In this document: positions 18,174-27,948 of the stretch, piece after piece
Position numbering within the stretch: position 1 is the first letter of the stretch
Layout: the number at the start of each line of letters is the position of its first letter
Source of the DNA: Allobacillus halotolerans
GTDB lineage: Bacteria; Bacillota; Bacilli; Bacillales; Alkalibacillaceae
Length of the DNA stretch: 64,000 bases
Assembly: GCF_018967645.1 (NCBI RefSeq)
Contig: NZ_JAHLZF010000006.1
Span: 78,506 to 142,505 of the forward strand
Direction: 5' to 3'
The notes under the pieces: model-generated
Told to the model about the DNA's origin: nothing
What the model saw: the letters and a program-made list of their open reading frames with translations, nothing else
Database searches by the model: none
Program-made: the position numbers and the translations under genes

Positions 18174-19328
18174 ATGAAATATTGTACACAATGCGGCACA
18201 CAAACCGAAAAAGATGAACGATTCTGTCTCGTCTGTGGCGCTGAGATTCCTGATGTAAAGGAACGAATACGGAAAGAAGATGGGTTTAACCGTTGGTGGT
18301 TATTACCGATCATTACGTTATCCGTTATTTTGGCTGGCGGTATCATTATTCATTTTTATTTGGAGAATCAAAATAGCGAAACCATAGAAGCTTACCAAAC
18401 AGGTATCCAGCATGCAGAAGAAGGTCATTATTCTCAAGCATTAGAAGCGTTTGAAAAAGCTGGGTCTTTAAAGACAAATTTTCAAGCGGCTAAAACTGCT
18501 AAGGAATTTATGAAGGTTGCGCTTAAAGTGGAATCAAAAATCCAATCCATCGACGAGTTGATCGGGGATCAAGCATTTCAAGAGGGACTGCAACTAGCAC
18601 AAGAAGCAGAGGATCAATTGAAACCCTATAAAGGTGAAGTGACTCAACGATTATTAGACCGGATTATTTCTAAACGAAATGAAGTTCAAGTCGCACAAAT
18701 TAAACAACAATTTAGCGAAAACCCAACAATTGATGAATTAAAAATATTGTTATGGCAAATTCATTCCATTAAGGCAGATAAATCAGAAGAATTAGTCCAA
18801 TCGATGGAAGACCGGTTTATTAATGATACATTTTCCCGAGCAAGTGAAAACCTCCAAGACAACCAATTCACAACTGCCCTTAACATTGTGGAAGAAGGTT
18901 TAAGGTATATCCCTGAAAGTGAACGTTTAAAAAACTTAAAATCGACGATTGAAAAACAAAAAGTCGCGTTTGAAACAGAGCAACAAAAACGTATTGAACA
19001 AGCCCTAAGTCAATATGAATTGGAACAAGACCAGAACAAAAACAATGCCGTAGAAATTGTCAAAGTAGAAGCGAAGCCAGATGAATATGGTGATATCGTC
19101 GTCAAAGGAGAAATCAAGAGCGTGGCGACTGTACCCATCCAATCGGTTACGGTGAATTATTCGTTGTACGATGAAAACGATGAATTGTTGACTGAAAATG
19201 AAACATTCTTATATCCAGAAACACTCTATCCGAATGAGACGGGTAAATTTGAATACATCCACTATGAGATGCCTGATAAAGTATCCATTGAAATTAACCA
19301 AGTTTCATGGTTCCTGGATGAAGAATAA
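18174..19328 (+). CDS. Zinc-ribbon, membrane-anchored repeat protein
   Basis: A 384-residue protein with an N-terminal zinc ribbon (CTQCG at 4-8 and CLVCG at 18-22), one membrane helix (about 42-62), then a long extracytoplasmic helical region with TPR-like pattern (YQTGIQHAEEGHYSQALEAF at 76-95) and heptad-rich segments, and a C-terminal beta domain (from about 285) rich in VKGEIKS-type strands. Cytoplasmic zinc ribbon plus outer domain suggests a membrane sensor or scaffold. It is 12 bases upstream of a membrane-anchored serine protease, so the two probably act together. No named family recognised beyond zinc-ribbon and TPR-like. Confidence 0.8.
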   Translation: MKYCTQCGTQTEKDERFCLVCGAEIPDVKERIRKEDGFNRWWLLPIITLSVILAGGIIIHFYLENQNSETIEAYQTGIQHAEEGHYSQALEAFEKAGSLKTNFQAAKTAKEFMKVALKVESKIQSIDELIGDQAFQEGLQLAQEAEDQLKPYKGEVTQRLLDRIISKRNEVQVAQIKQQFSENPTIDELKILLWQIHSIKADKSEELVQSMEDRFINDTFSRASENLQDNQFTTALNIVEEGLRYIPESERLKNLKSTIEKQKVAFETEQQKRIEQALSQYELEQDQNKNNAVEIVKVEAKPDEYGDIVVKGEIKSVATVPIQSVTVNYSLYDENDELLTENETFLYPETLYPNETGKFEYIHYEMPDKVSIEINQVSWFLDEE

Positions 19329-19340
19329 GGAAGTGATCCT

Positions 19341-20549
19341 ATGTACCGAGCCAAAAAAATAATTCTGCCTGTCTTTCTTACAGTCCTCTTACTTGTCACG
19401 GGTCTCTCTCTGTATTACATCTATTATAACCAATGGCAGGAGCAAGCACTTGGTGTCTCTTCTGATTTGGTAGATGTCGTCAACAAAGAGGATCAAGATT
19501 CAGATCAGACAAAGGATCTACAGACTATTATTCACGATGCTGAAAAACACGTCGTACAAGTCGAGACAACCGGCCCTTACGGCCAAAACATTGGTTCCGG
19601 TTTTGTTTACAATGACAAAGGCGATGTGGTGACGAATGCCCATGTCGTCCAAAATGCCTCAGAAGTGTATGTAAAAACCTCTGATGCGCAAAATTATGTT
19701 GGAGCAATTATCGGAATCGGTGAGCGTGATGATATCGCTTTAATCCGGGTACCCCAATTAGCAAATAACGGCGGCTTGGAGATTAATACCCGATTAACCC
19801 CAAATACGGGTGATAATATCATTGCTATCGGGAGTCCTCATGGATTTCAAAACACTGTCACGATCGGAACGATTTCAGGAAAGAATCGTAGTTTCACTGT
19901 TGATGGTTCGGATTATGAGTATAATAATTTGTATCAGATTACTGCAGACATATCAACTGGGAATAGCGGAGGTCCATTGATTCATAGAGATACAGGTACA
20001 GTAATCGCCATCAATTCAGCTGCCACGTCTGAAGGTGATATGGGCTTCAGCATTCCGATCTCTCAAGTTTATGATCGTTTGTTGATGTGGTCAGATACCG
20101 CAAATAACGAAGAGTTAAATTACGATGGCGACCCAAATGGTTTTCTAGATGTAGCAGATGACAAATTATTGACCGATGTTGAATATTTAATTGATTATTT
20201 TTATGAGACCTTGAATTTACGGGATTACTTTACAGCATATTCATTATTAGGTAGTGAAGAACAAGTCGAATACTCCTATCCAGAATTCCGTGAACTATAC
20301 GTTGTATCCGGTGAGATTAAACGCTCAGATACTGAAATAGAAATTAATAAGGAAAAGAACGCTTCAGTGACTGTTCTATCCGATCACCAAATCTTGCAAA
20401 ACGAAGAAGTTCAAGAGACACATCATTATCGTACAAACTTTACCATCGGATATGAAAACGACCAACTAAAGATTCTCAATTTGCAAAGAGAACTGTTATC
20501 GAAAACAGAGCATAGCGAAGAAGAAGAAGATCAATCAACAGATGAATAA
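19341..20549 (+). CDS. Membrane-anchored S1C (HtrA/DegP-like) serine protease without PDZ
   Basis: A signal anchor (about 8-29) leads to an extracytoplasmic trypsin-like domain with the triad H101 (TNAHVV), D131 (RDDIALI) and S209 (STGNSGGPL). After the protease domain (to about 255) there is no PDZ domain; instead a 140-residue alpha/beta region of unknown type ends in an acidic tail. AAGGAAGTGAT precedes the ATG. Probably envelope quality control or processing, in partnership with the upstream zinc-ribbon protein. The absence of PDZ separates it from HtrA/HtrB of Bacillus. Confidence 0.88.
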   Translation: MYRAKKIILPVFLTVLLLVTGLSLYYIYYNQWQEQALGVSSDLVDVVNKEDQDSDQTKDLQTIIHDAEKHVVQVETTGPYGQNIGSGFVYNDKGDVVTNAHVVQNASEVYVKTSDAQNYVGAIIGIGERDDIALIRVPQLANNGGLEINTRLTPNTGDNIIAIGSPHGFQNTVTIGTISGKNRSFTVDGSDYEYNNLYQITADISTGNSGGPLIHRDTGTVIAINSAATSEGDMGFSIPISQVYDRLLMWSDTANNEELNYDGDPNGFLDVADDKLLTDVEYLIDYFYETLNLRDYFTAYSLLGSEEQVEYSYPEFRELYVVSGEIKRSDTEIEINKEKNASVTVLSDHQILQNEEVQETHHYRTNFTIGYENDQLKILNLQRELLSKTEHSEEEEDQSTDE

Positions 20550-20648
20550 TATTTTAAAAAAATTATTAAAACTAGGTCATTGTCCCTTCCCAGTCATTCA
20601 ATCGAGACATAGGAATATAGTACATGAATAACTTGGAGGTGAAATGAT

Positions 20649-20813
20649 ATGCACGGATTCGGAGGATACAACAACTGCGGATGCCAAAATAACTTTGTAA
20701 GCCCAGCCGGATATGGAGGAAATAACTGTGGAAGCGGATATAACAACAACTTCGCGTTAATCGTCGTTCTATTTATTTTGCTAATCATTGTTGGTGCTGC
20801 GTTTTATTGCTAG
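20649..20813 (+). CDS. YjcZ-family sporulation-associated peptide
   Basis: A 54-residue peptide: a Gly/Asn/Tyr/Cys-rich front ([22 protein letters not shown]) and a hydrophobic C-terminal helix ([20 protein letters not shown]), the layout of the YjcZ family found in Bacillus spores. GGAGGTG is 7 bases before the ATG. Monocistronic, with a strong terminator at 20847. Usually made in the mother cell or forespore late in sporulation; no clear sporulation-sigma promoter was seen upstream. Confidence 0.88.
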   Translation: MHGFGGYNNCGCQNNFVSPAGYGGNNCGSGYNNNFALIVVLFILLIIVGAAFYC

Positions 20814-20846
20814 TTGAATGAACAAAACTTTGAATCTGAAAATATG

Positions 20847-20884
20847 AAAAACGCCGATCGTTTTCTAAAACGATCGGCGTTTTG
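20847..20884 (+). terminator. Terminator after the YjcZ-type gene
   Basis: AAAACGCCGATCGTTT / AAACGATCGGCGTTTT, loop TCTA: a 16-bp perfect stem ending in TTTTG. Confidence 0.92.
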
Positions 20885-21044
20885 TAATTTCACCCATTAA
20901 CTGAAGTTCCGTACTCTCTTTAGCGCTAGTAATTTGTTTATTATCCGACAGATGAAGTGGCATCCAGTCGATTATTCTGATCAGCTATCTGCACCCATTT
21001 TCCATTTATAATTTTAGTTAAGATATCTCGATTATAAACCAACA

Positions 21045-22409
21045 CTAACCAATATTGATCTTTTCTTTCGGATAGCGATAAGATGATTCTTGACGGTCTC
21101 GATTAAGTGAGAAAAGAAAGGTTAAGATTCCAATTCTTCCGATGAACATCAAGGCCATTAATAATGTCTTACTTACATTCGACAAATCAGGTGTGATCCC
21201 CATCGATAGACCTGTTGTTCCGAATGCCGATGTCACCTCAAAAATTATACTGATTAATGAAAAAGGCTCAATAACCCGTACGATCGTAACGACAATAAAT
21301 GTCATCAGCAATGCCAAAAATGTGACGACGACCGCTTTGAATAAGTCTTCCTCTTCAATTTCTCTTCCAAAGATTTTCAACCTGAACCGGCCTCTGGCAA
21401 ACTGTAAAATAAAAATAATGACCAAAGCAAACGTGGTTGTTCGGATTCCCCCACCAACACTACTTGGCGAAGCACCAATAAACATCATTGAGGATAAGAA
21501 CAATTGAGTTTGTTCGGTAAACTCATTGATATCCAATGTCGTTAATCCAGAGCTTCTTGCGGTAGTCGACTGAAAGAGAGCATAAAATATCGTCTCGTGC
21601 CAGCTCTTATCTGCAAAGAAATGATTAAACTCTAATAGCAATACGACGACAAAGGAAAAACAGAGCAAAACAAAGTACGTTAACGAAGTCAATTTAGTAA
21701 ATAATGAAAATCGTTTCATATTGCGTTCTTCTCTTGGTACTTGCAAATACTCTTTCACTTCGATTAATACTGGAAATCCGATTGCCCCAGAGATAATTAA
21801 TAACATAACAATGAACTGAATAAAATAATCATTTTGATAAGGTATGAGTGAAGCACCTGTAATATCAAAACCACCATTGGTCGTTGCACTGATTGCCGTA
21901 AAAAACCCATGATAAAAAGCTTCCCAGATGGAATCATAATACGTCATAAAATATGTGCCAAGGGTTAGGAAACCAATGAACTCGATGCCTAAAATGACAA
22001 AAAACATTTCTTTGACTAAGCGAACAATCCCAGAGATAGACTTTGTGTTTGTATCTGTCATAATAAGGCGCCGTTCTTTAAAGCCTATTTTTTTACCGAG
22101 GACGATCCAAATTAACGTACCCAATGCCATAACACCTAATCCACCAGTTTGGAGTGCAAGCGCAATCGCAAATATACCGAAGACGGAGAATGAATCAGCT
22201 GTCGACACGACGGTCAACCCGGTAACACTTACTGCACTGGTAGCTGTAAAAACAACATCCATGAAACTTAGATCCGCACCCTCTTTTTGAGCAATTGGCA
22301 GTGAAAGAAGCAATACGGTTACAGATACGGCAACGAAGTAATATATTGAAATAAGTTGTACAACTGTTAGTCTGTCTAATAATGATTTTTTTTGTTTAAT
22401 TCGATTCAT
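21045..22409 (-). CDS. ktrD: Potassium channel subunit KtrD (Trk/Ktr family)
   Basis: Membrane subunit of the KtrCD K+ uptake system; four M1-P-M2 repeats make the pore. Selectivity-loop glycines are visible in SAVSVTGLTV (first), TTNGGFDITG (second), TARSSGLTT (third) and SAFGTTGLSMG (fourth). Length 454 is close to B. subtilis KtrD (449). The frame extends nine codons upstream but AAAAGGAG is 8 bases before the ATG at 22409. Its gating partner KtrC is encoded 18 kb away (2912-3577). No c-di-AMP riboswitch is visible in the short 5' region. Confidence 0.93.
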   Translation of the reverse strand: MNRIKQKKSLLDRLTVVQLISIYYFVAVSVTVLLLSLPIAQKEGADLSFMDVVFTATSAVSVTGLTVVSTADSFSVFGIFAIALALQTGGLGVMALGTLIWIVLGKKIGFKERRLIMTDTNTKSISGIVRLVKEMFFVILGIEFIGFLTLGTYFMTYYDSIWEAFYHGFFTAISATTNGGFDITGASLIPYQNDYFIQFIVMLLIISGAIGFPVLIEVKEYLQVPREERNMKRFSLFTKLTSLTYFVLLCFSFVVVLLLEFNHFFADKSWHETIFYALFQSTTARSSGLTTLDINEFTEQTQLFLSSMMFIGASPSSVGGGIRTTTFALVIIFILQFARGRFRLKIFGREIEEEDLFKAVVVTFLALLMTFIVVTIVRVIEPFSLISIIFEVTSAFGTTGLSMGITPDLSNVSKTLLMALMFIGRIGILTFLFSLNRDRQESSYRYPKEKINIG

Positions 22410-22501
22410 GATACGTTCTCCTTTTACCGGCATCAACCCTTTGCATGCTAAAGAATGAACTTCAACAGATTCATTCTAGCGGGCGTTTATACAAATAGGA
22501 C

Positions 22502-22541
22502 AAAAAACCCTAACTGGATCTTTCCTCCAGATTAGGGATTA
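22502..22541 (-). terminator. Terminator of the YwpF-like gene
   Basis: CCCTAA-TGGA / TCCA-TTAGGG stem starting at the stop codon; T-run of six on the minus strand. Separates this gene from ktrD. Confidence 0.87.
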
Positions 22542-22964
22542 TAAAATGCTCTCTTGATTTTTTTCTTTGAATTTAATCAATAATTGTTCACCTTGATAGC
22601 CGGCTTCTATTAAATCTTGTAACGTTTGCTCAACTAATTCACGCTCACGATTGACCATATTGCCGATGATGATGACGCTGATGTTATCATCCACTTCCTC
22701 AATCGCTTCCACTTTCCCAACTAGTGTCGCTTTCGGGTTTTCAGTCTTCGTGATTCGGACTTGAAAAACAATTTCACGATTCTTGTCCAGCTTACTTCTG
22801 AAAAAGTCTTCATAAGATTTAGGCATATAGCCTTCCACTAGCCAACGATCTCTATCGATTTCACGGTCAATGATCAAGCCTTCATAAAACTCAATTTCTT
22901 TATTTTGAAGCTCGTCGCCTAGTTTTTCCAATGTTGTAAGGGAGATTAATTTAAATGTTTTCAT
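22539..22964 (-). CDS. YwpF-like protein
   Basis: A 141-residue soluble alpha/beta protein starting MKTFKLISLTTLEKLG, resembling the YwpF family of Bacillus (about 136 residues) in start, length and the early GLIIDRE-DRWLVEGY strand pair. No signal peptide, membrane helix or catalytic motif. Preceded by AGGAAAGATTG and ended by the terminator at 22502-22541, so it is a one-gene unit. Function unknown; the family name rests on limited similarity that I can judge by eye. Confidence 0.6.
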   Translation of the reverse strand: MKTFKLISLTTLEKLGDELQNKEIEFYEGLIIDREIDRDRWLVEGYMPKSYEDFFRSKLDKNREIVFQVRITKTENPKATLVGKVEAIEEVDDNISVIIIGNMVNRERELVEQTLQDLIEAGYQGEQLLIKFKEKNQESIL

Positions 22965-23032
22965 GCAATCTTCCTTTCCTCAAATTAACCTCATTATATA
23001 AGATACGATGGGAATAGAAAAGCTTTTATTGG

Positions 23033-23560
23033 TTAGATTGCACTTTTATTGTTTGCTGTCTGAACTTTTTTGTCGATGATTGCTAATCGCTCGATTGCTT
23101 CTTCTCTCTCCATTTTCAAATAATGATGTCCACCTTTTGGCAACTCATCTATTTCATCCGCTTCATAAATGATTTGTTGTAGGGGTGTACGAAATTCCTT
23201 TACAGAAAACGGTAAATAAGAGTCGGTGTGTAATAATATTGCAATTGCAATCTCTTTGGCCTTTACTCTGTTCTCCCCTAATCGAATCAATAATTTATGA
23301 GCTCGTTCTGCCCCTTTAATTGCATGGATATCGTGTTTTCGATATTCTTCATAATCCCATTTTCCTTCTCTATACCACTCAAAATGACCCATATCATGTA
23401 GTAATGCGGCCTTCGTGGCAAGTTCTGGATTTTCTTCTCGTTCGGTTGCAAGGCGGCAGGCAATTTCTGTTACCTTAACAGCATGATGAACACCTGAACG
23501 TCTCAAATACTTTTGAGTGATTGGATGTTTAAAAATATCGACTAGCGTAACATAGCCCAT
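23033..23560 (-). CDS. HD-domain phosphohydrolase
   Basis: A 175-residue HD-superfamily protein: H28/H29 in GVHHAVKVTEIA, the HD pair in ALLHDMGHFEW (about 52-58), a late H in AILLHTDSY and D in YEADEIDEL complete the metal site. Predicted metal-dependent phosphohydrolase of nucleotides or related compounds in the cytoplasm; exact substrate unknown. The frame has an ATG two codons earlier, but AGGAGG sits 8 bases from the ATG at 23560 and only 2 from the other. Single gene. Confidence 0.85.
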   Translation of the reverse strand: MGYVTLVDIFKHPITQKYLRRSGVHHAVKVTEIACRLATEREENPELATKAALLHDMGHFEWYREGKWDYEEYRKHDIHAIKGAERAHKLLIRLGENRVKAKEIAIAILLHTDSYLPFSVKEFRTPLQQIIYEADEIDELPKGGHHYLKMEREEAIERLAIIDKKVQTANNKSAI

Positions 23561-23696
23561 TGGCATCTCCTCCTAATTTTAAACATTAATATACCATAAT
23601 TTAATGACGCTGGCGATTTTTCCTAAACTAAATGATTCTCTAGTCGAATTCATTTACTTTTCCCTAAAATAACTTGATAAATTTTCAAAAATTCCT

Positions 23697-23722
23697 ATTT
23701 ATTTTTTTAAACAAACCGATAT
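23697..23722 (+). promoter_or_regulatory. Sigma-D-type -10 before the first chemoreceptor gene
   Basis: ACCGATAT at 23715-23722 matches the sigma-D -10 GCCGATAT at seven of eight positions; the -35 region at the expected 15-16-base spacing is a poor TATT/ATTT. It lies 34 bases before the start codon. Confidence 0.55.
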
Positions 23723-23756
23723 ATAGAGTAAATACTGTTTTTTTGGAGGTGAAAAT

Positions 23757-25229
23757 ATGGAAAATACGGCTCAAACAATCGTCTCAGATACACTCCACTT
23801 AAAGAACCGATTATCCATTATTTTTCTATTTGTCACTATGGTGCTTGGCACAGGTGTGACTTATTTAATTGGACAAACGAAACTCGTTATTCTAACCATT
23901 TTGATTGGCAGCCTAATTACCTTATTACTCGTCACAACTCTCGTCTATCTCAGAAAGCTATCTAACGTTGTACCTTACATACTGATCTCAGGGATTGCTA
24001 TGATTATCGGAACAATTTTAATTCTCGCAACAACATCAGGACAAACAGCCGCTTTGATTTATTTTTTATTGATCACTAGTTCTTTCTATTTATCTTTACC
24101 CGTTTTCTTATTTGGTTTCACACTAAGTATTGGATTATTCATAACGTTTATCTATATACATGGGGAGACTTATTTATTCGACTATGCAACATCGTTATTG
24201 ATTTTTACACTGACAAGCGTTGTCTTGCTGTTACAGCTTGTCATTACATCTCGAAATCAAAAAACATTGGAAGAACTCCAAGCCAGTAATGAACAAGCAT
24301 TCCAGAAGGAACAAAAACAAAATCAACTCATTGAGCAACAGACGAAAACAATCCAACAAAGTATGGACGGGATTGAATGGCAATCCAACACCCAAAAAGA
24401 TTCGTTAAATGAAATGAACCGAGCCATCCAAGAAATTGCAACAGGTACTGAATCACAAGCAGGAACAATTTCCGATATTCACCAGTCCATTGGTACAACT
24501 TCGATGTTATTAGAAAAAATGGTTGGTGATTTAGATCGCATTGAGGCGGAAACAGATGAAACGAAAACGAAAGCTGAAAAGGGTAAAATCGAATCATTTG
24601 AACTCGTTGATGAAATGAGAACTTTCCAAGCAAGTGTTGGAGAAATGAAGGCGGCTTTTAACGAATTAAGTGATAAAGTGGATTCATCTGTATCATTTAT
24701 TCAATCTATTCAAGATATTACTGAACAAACAAGCTTGCTTTCATTAAACGCTTCGATTGAAGCAGCTCGTGCAGGTGAGCATGGTAGAGGGTTTGCTGTT
24801 GTTGCAGAAGAAATTCGTAAGCTGGCAGATCATACAGAGCAAACGGCTAAACAAATTTCAAACAACTTAACAAGTATGAGGGCTTCCAATGAAACAACCG
24901 ATCGACAAATCCATGATATTGATAAGCAAATGAAAGAACACATCGAGTCCATTACTGAGAATAGTGAGTTATTCGGTTCATTTTCTGAAAATGCCAATAC
25001 ATTGATGGACCAAATGAAAAGCTTTAGACAATTAGCCGATGAAGTCAATGATCATGCAAGACTCATCGAAGATTCCATGAATGATTTCTCATCAACTGTA
25101 GAGCAATCGACTGCTTCTGTGGAAGAGATTAGTGCTACCGTTCAAAATCAAGCGAACCAGAACGAAGAGTTACACGGAGAGATCAAGCGCACGACACAAG
25201 CTTTACACGAATTGAATCAACGTGCTTAG
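23757..25229 (+). CDS. Methyl-accepting chemotaxis protein with polytopic membrane sensor
   Basis: A 490-residue chemoreceptor. The N-terminal 165 residues hold about six hydrophobic helices with only short loops, so there is no large extracellular ligand domain and no HAMP domain; a coiled coil rich in Gln follows from about 170. The cytoplasmic signalling tip is conserved: [40 protein letters not shown] (quoted here in part: [20 protein letters not shown]). It resembles membrane-embedded sensors that detect lipids, energy state or small hydrophobic molecules. Adjacent sigma-D-like -10 fits motility control. Confidence 0.9.
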   Translation: MENTAQTIVSDTLHLKNRLSIIFLFVTMVLGTGVTYLIGQTKLVILTILIGSLITLLLVTTLVYLRKLSNVVPYILISGIAMIIGTILILATTSGQTAALIYFLLITSSFYLSLPVFLFGFTLSIGLFITFIYIHGETYLFDYATSLLIFTLTSVVLLLQLVITSRNQKTLEELQASNEQAFQKEQKQNQLIEQQTKTIQQSMDGIEWQSNTQKDSLNEMNRAIQEIATGTESQAGTISDIHQSIGTTSMLLEKMVGDLDRIEAETDETKTKAEKGKIESFELVDEMRTFQASVGEMKAAFNELSDKVDSSVSFIQSIQDITEQTSLLSLNASIEAARAGEHGRGFAVVAEEIRKLADHTEQTAKQISNNLTSMRASNETTDRQIHDIDKQMKEHIESITENSELFGSFSENANTLMDQMKSFRQLADEVNDHARLIEDSMNDFSSTVEQSTASVEEISATVQNQANQNEELHGEIKRTTQALHELNQRA

Positions 25230-25298
25230 CAGGAGAACTTAAAAGAGAGCTAAGACAAAAGAGATATTGAAGTGTTTTGACGGATCACCAATCAAACA

Positions 25299-25345
25299 AA
25301 AAGCCCGAACGATTTATTTTACGCATAAATCATTCGGGCTTTAAT
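25299..25345. terminator. Convergent terminator between chemoreceptor and acylase
   Basis: AAAGCCCGAA-GATTTAT / ATAAATC-TTCGGGCTTT, loop about 7. A/T runs on both sides allow bidirectional use. Confidence 0.85.
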
Positions 25346-25383
25346 TTCTTTTATGAAATTTTGTTGCATACTATCGAATTGTT

Positions 25384-27786
25384 CTACTTAGGCTCCAATG
25401 TAAGTTGATCACCTGAGTAATTATCGATCCTCGTCTCATGATAATTGCCTTTAATCCAATCATCTAATTGATTCTGATAATAATCACTTCGGTAATGCTC
25501 TGATTGGCCAGGACCCACAATATGATAGCCTGAATTTGGATCAGCTAAATCGTTCACGAATCGCCAGCCTGCTCCATGGTTAACTATCCCATCTTCTTTT
25601 CCTCTTGCTGCCATAACAGTGACTCCACTTCCACCGAGTGGTTGTGGTGGATCAGGATTGAAAAATCGTTCTAAGAAGGAAATGCCAGAAAGATTATGTG
25701 CAAAATAGATCTGGTGATAGTCTCCCCATTTCCACTCATTCAAACTTTCACCATATTCATCTGTAAGATATTGAATGGTTTCGCTGAAAGAATTGGAAAG
25801 CAATTGATCCAATCCTCCATTTTGCTCAATCCAATGTAACTCTTCTCCATCATAAGACTGAAGAATCAGTTGGTCTGTTGTTTGGCCCATTCCCTTGAAC
25901 ATTGATCGTACTTCTTCAGGAATTTCATCAGCGTATAAATTTTCTTCGATTTTTTTCAACATTGTATGGAATATAAGTGGACCCGCTTCATCTTTATGAT
26001 CTTCAAAGTCCCAATCGGCTAATATTTTGATCGCTTGCTCTTCCGCCGGCGAATCAGCTTGGTCGCCAAGAACATCTAAAAATATGGGAACAAATAACTC
26101 TGCTTGTTTATTTTTCTGATCCATTTGAAGTTCCATCATATCTTCTGCAGTCAAATCATCCTTTGATGCTAAATACTCCTCAATACGTGAATAACGGTAA
26201 GGCTGTGCCCATACATGACTAATATGATATGGATACGAATCATCAATGACTTTGTTGTTTGCTGTTGCAATGAAGTTTTTATCCGGATTTACTACTGTTG
26301 GGAGTTCATCAAATGGGATGAATTCATCTAATGTGTACTGGCTATCCCAACCAGGCATCGGCAATAGGGCATCATCTGGGTTTTCATAGATTGGTATTTT
26401 GCCATTTGCCTTATAAGCAATCGTTCCATCCTTAGAAGCAAACATAAAGTTTTGGGCTGGTGCATGAAACCCTTCTAAAGCTTTCTCAAATTCTTTCCAG
26501 TTGGTTGCCTGGTTAAACTCCAATAAAGCTTTCAACTCTGTTGTAGCTTCTAGAGCTGTCCAATCAACCGACAACACAGTATCTCCTTCTATTTCTTCGA
26601 CTCCATTGGCAAACTCTGATATGACCGGCCCGTGAATGGTTTCAGTTACTTCATAGTCGATTGATTCTTGACCATCAACGTGAATGGTTTCCGTAATGAC
26701 GTCCGCCTCATACCACTCCCCGTCATACTCAAATTTTGCTGGGTCATTTTCATGTCTTCGCTCCAAATATAACTGCTGTACATCAGGGCCAACATTTGTA
26801 ACTCCCCATGCAACATGGTCATTATGCCCTAGGATGATACCTGGCACTCCTGCGAATATAACGCCAGAAACATTATAGTTAGGTGACTCTAAATGACTTT
26901 GATACCAAATGGAAGGTGTCGATAAACCTAAATGCGGATCATCTGATAATAATGGCGAACCGGATTTCGTCTTTTCCCCACTCACTGCCCAGTTATTACT
27001 TCCATTGAACTCATGTGGCATAACTGCTTTCGAGAGACTGGCAGTCACATCGACGTATTCTTCTTCCAAAATATTAGTCGGTCCATTTTCAGGGTAAGTC
27101 GGAAATAGTTCATAAGCGACTTCTTCATCGAAATGGTTCATCAAATAATAATTAAATGCTTGCCGTTCCCAATGCCCACCTAAATCGAAGGCCATGAATT
27201 TTCCAATTGTCAGTGAGTCCAATGGCGTCCACTCGCTAATTTCACTCAGACCTGCTAATTTAAATTCAGCAGGCATAGAATTATTCGTTTCCATTTGTTC
27301 GATATATGCATTTACTCCATCTGCATATGCTTGTAATACATTCAGTGATTCTTCATCATATATTTCTAATGATTTCTCTGCAGCTCTCCGCAAGCCTAAT
27401 GTCCGAAAATATTTATCCTGCTCAACCATACTTTCACCAATGACTTCGCTTAACTGTCCAGATGCTTGCCTTCTCGATAGTTCCATCTGAAAGATTCGAT
27501 CCTGTGCTGTTATGTAGCCTTGAGCATAGAATAAATCTAAATCATTTGTTGCTTGAATATGTGGGACGCCCACCTCATCATATACAACCGTCACTTCCTC
27601 TTCCAGACCATTCAGTGAAACTGTCCCTTCTGTCTGTGCGAGTGACCGATCGATGTAAGCGTTTACGTAAATTAGCAAACCGATTATGATGACAGCTAGA
27701 ATCGCCAAAATGATGAGTGTCCATTTTAACCACTTATTCATCTTTTTCTTTTGGTCCATTGACTCTAATTGAATCGCATGTTTCAT
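25384..27786 (-). CDS. Penicillin-acylase family N-terminal nucleophile hydrolase
   Basis: An 800-residue precursor of the Ntn-hydrolase family (penicillin G acylase, acyl-homoserine-lactone acylases). One membrane helix near residues 20-42 suggests a signal anchor. The alpha-chain/spacer region runs to about 262; autocleavage is expected before Ser263 in NGSNNWAVSG, the beta-chain nucleophile. The later segment GPVISEF and a late Asn in NNKVIDDSYPYHISHVW match catalytic and cofactor positions of the family. GGGGGAAAG precedes the ATG. Natural substrate uncertain: quorum-signal or other amides are possible. Confidence 0.9.
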   Translation of the reverse strand: MKHAIQLESMDQKKKMNKWLKWTLIILAILAVIIIGLLIYVNAYIDRSLAQTEGTVSLNGLEEEVTVVYDEVGVPHIQATNDLDLFYAQGYITAQDRIFQMELSRRQASGQLSEVIGESMVEQDKYFRTLGLRRAAEKSLEIYDEESLNVLQAYADGVNAYIEQMETNNSMPAEFKLAGLSEISEWTPLDSLTIGKFMAFDLGGHWERQAFNYYLMNHFDEEVAYELFPTYPENGPTNILEEEYVDVTASLSKAVMPHEFNGSNNWAVSGEKTKSGSPLLSDDPHLGLSTPSIWYQSHLESPNYNVSGVIFAGVPGIILGHNDHVAWGVTNVGPDVQQLYLERRHENDPAKFEYDGEWYEADVITETIHVDGQESIDYEVTETIHGPVISEFANGVEEIEGDTVLSVDWTALEATTELKALLEFNQATNWKEFEKALEGFHAPAQNFMFASKDGTIAYKANGKIPIYENPDDALLPMPGWDSQYTLDEFIPFDELPTVVNPDKNFIATANNKVIDDSYPYHISHVWAQPYRYSRIEEYLASKDDLTAEDMMELQMDQKNKQAELFVPIFLDVLGDQADSPAEEQAIKILADWDFEDHKDEAGPLIFHTMLKKIEENLYADEIPEEVRSMFKGMGQTTDQLILQSYDGEELHWIEQNGGLDQLLSNSFSETIQYLTDEYGESLNEWKWGDYHQIYFAHNLSGISFLERFFNPDPPQPLGGSGVTVMAARGKEDGIVNHGAGWRFVNDLADPNSGYHIVGPGQSEHYRSDYYQNQLDDWIKGNYHETRIDNYSGDQLTLEPK

Positions 27787-27948
27787 AGCCTTTCCCCCTT
27801 TAATCTTATATAGATATAATATTACAAAAATTCTATCTAATTAACAAATTTTTGTACTTTTGAGGAATTGCATTTACTCACCACCTTCCCCTCTATATAA
27901 TAGATAGCGGAAGAGTAATATTACTCTCAAGAAAACTGAGGTGATGAA

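Noticed and set aside
20590..20648. Sigma-E or sigma-K promoter before the YjcZ-type gene
   Set aside because: CATAGGAATA is near the sigma-K -10 but with wrong spacing, and no -35 is convincing.
22410..22538. c-di-AMP (ydaO-type) riboswitch before ktrD
   Set aside because: The upstream region is only about 130 bases and lacks the conserved elements.
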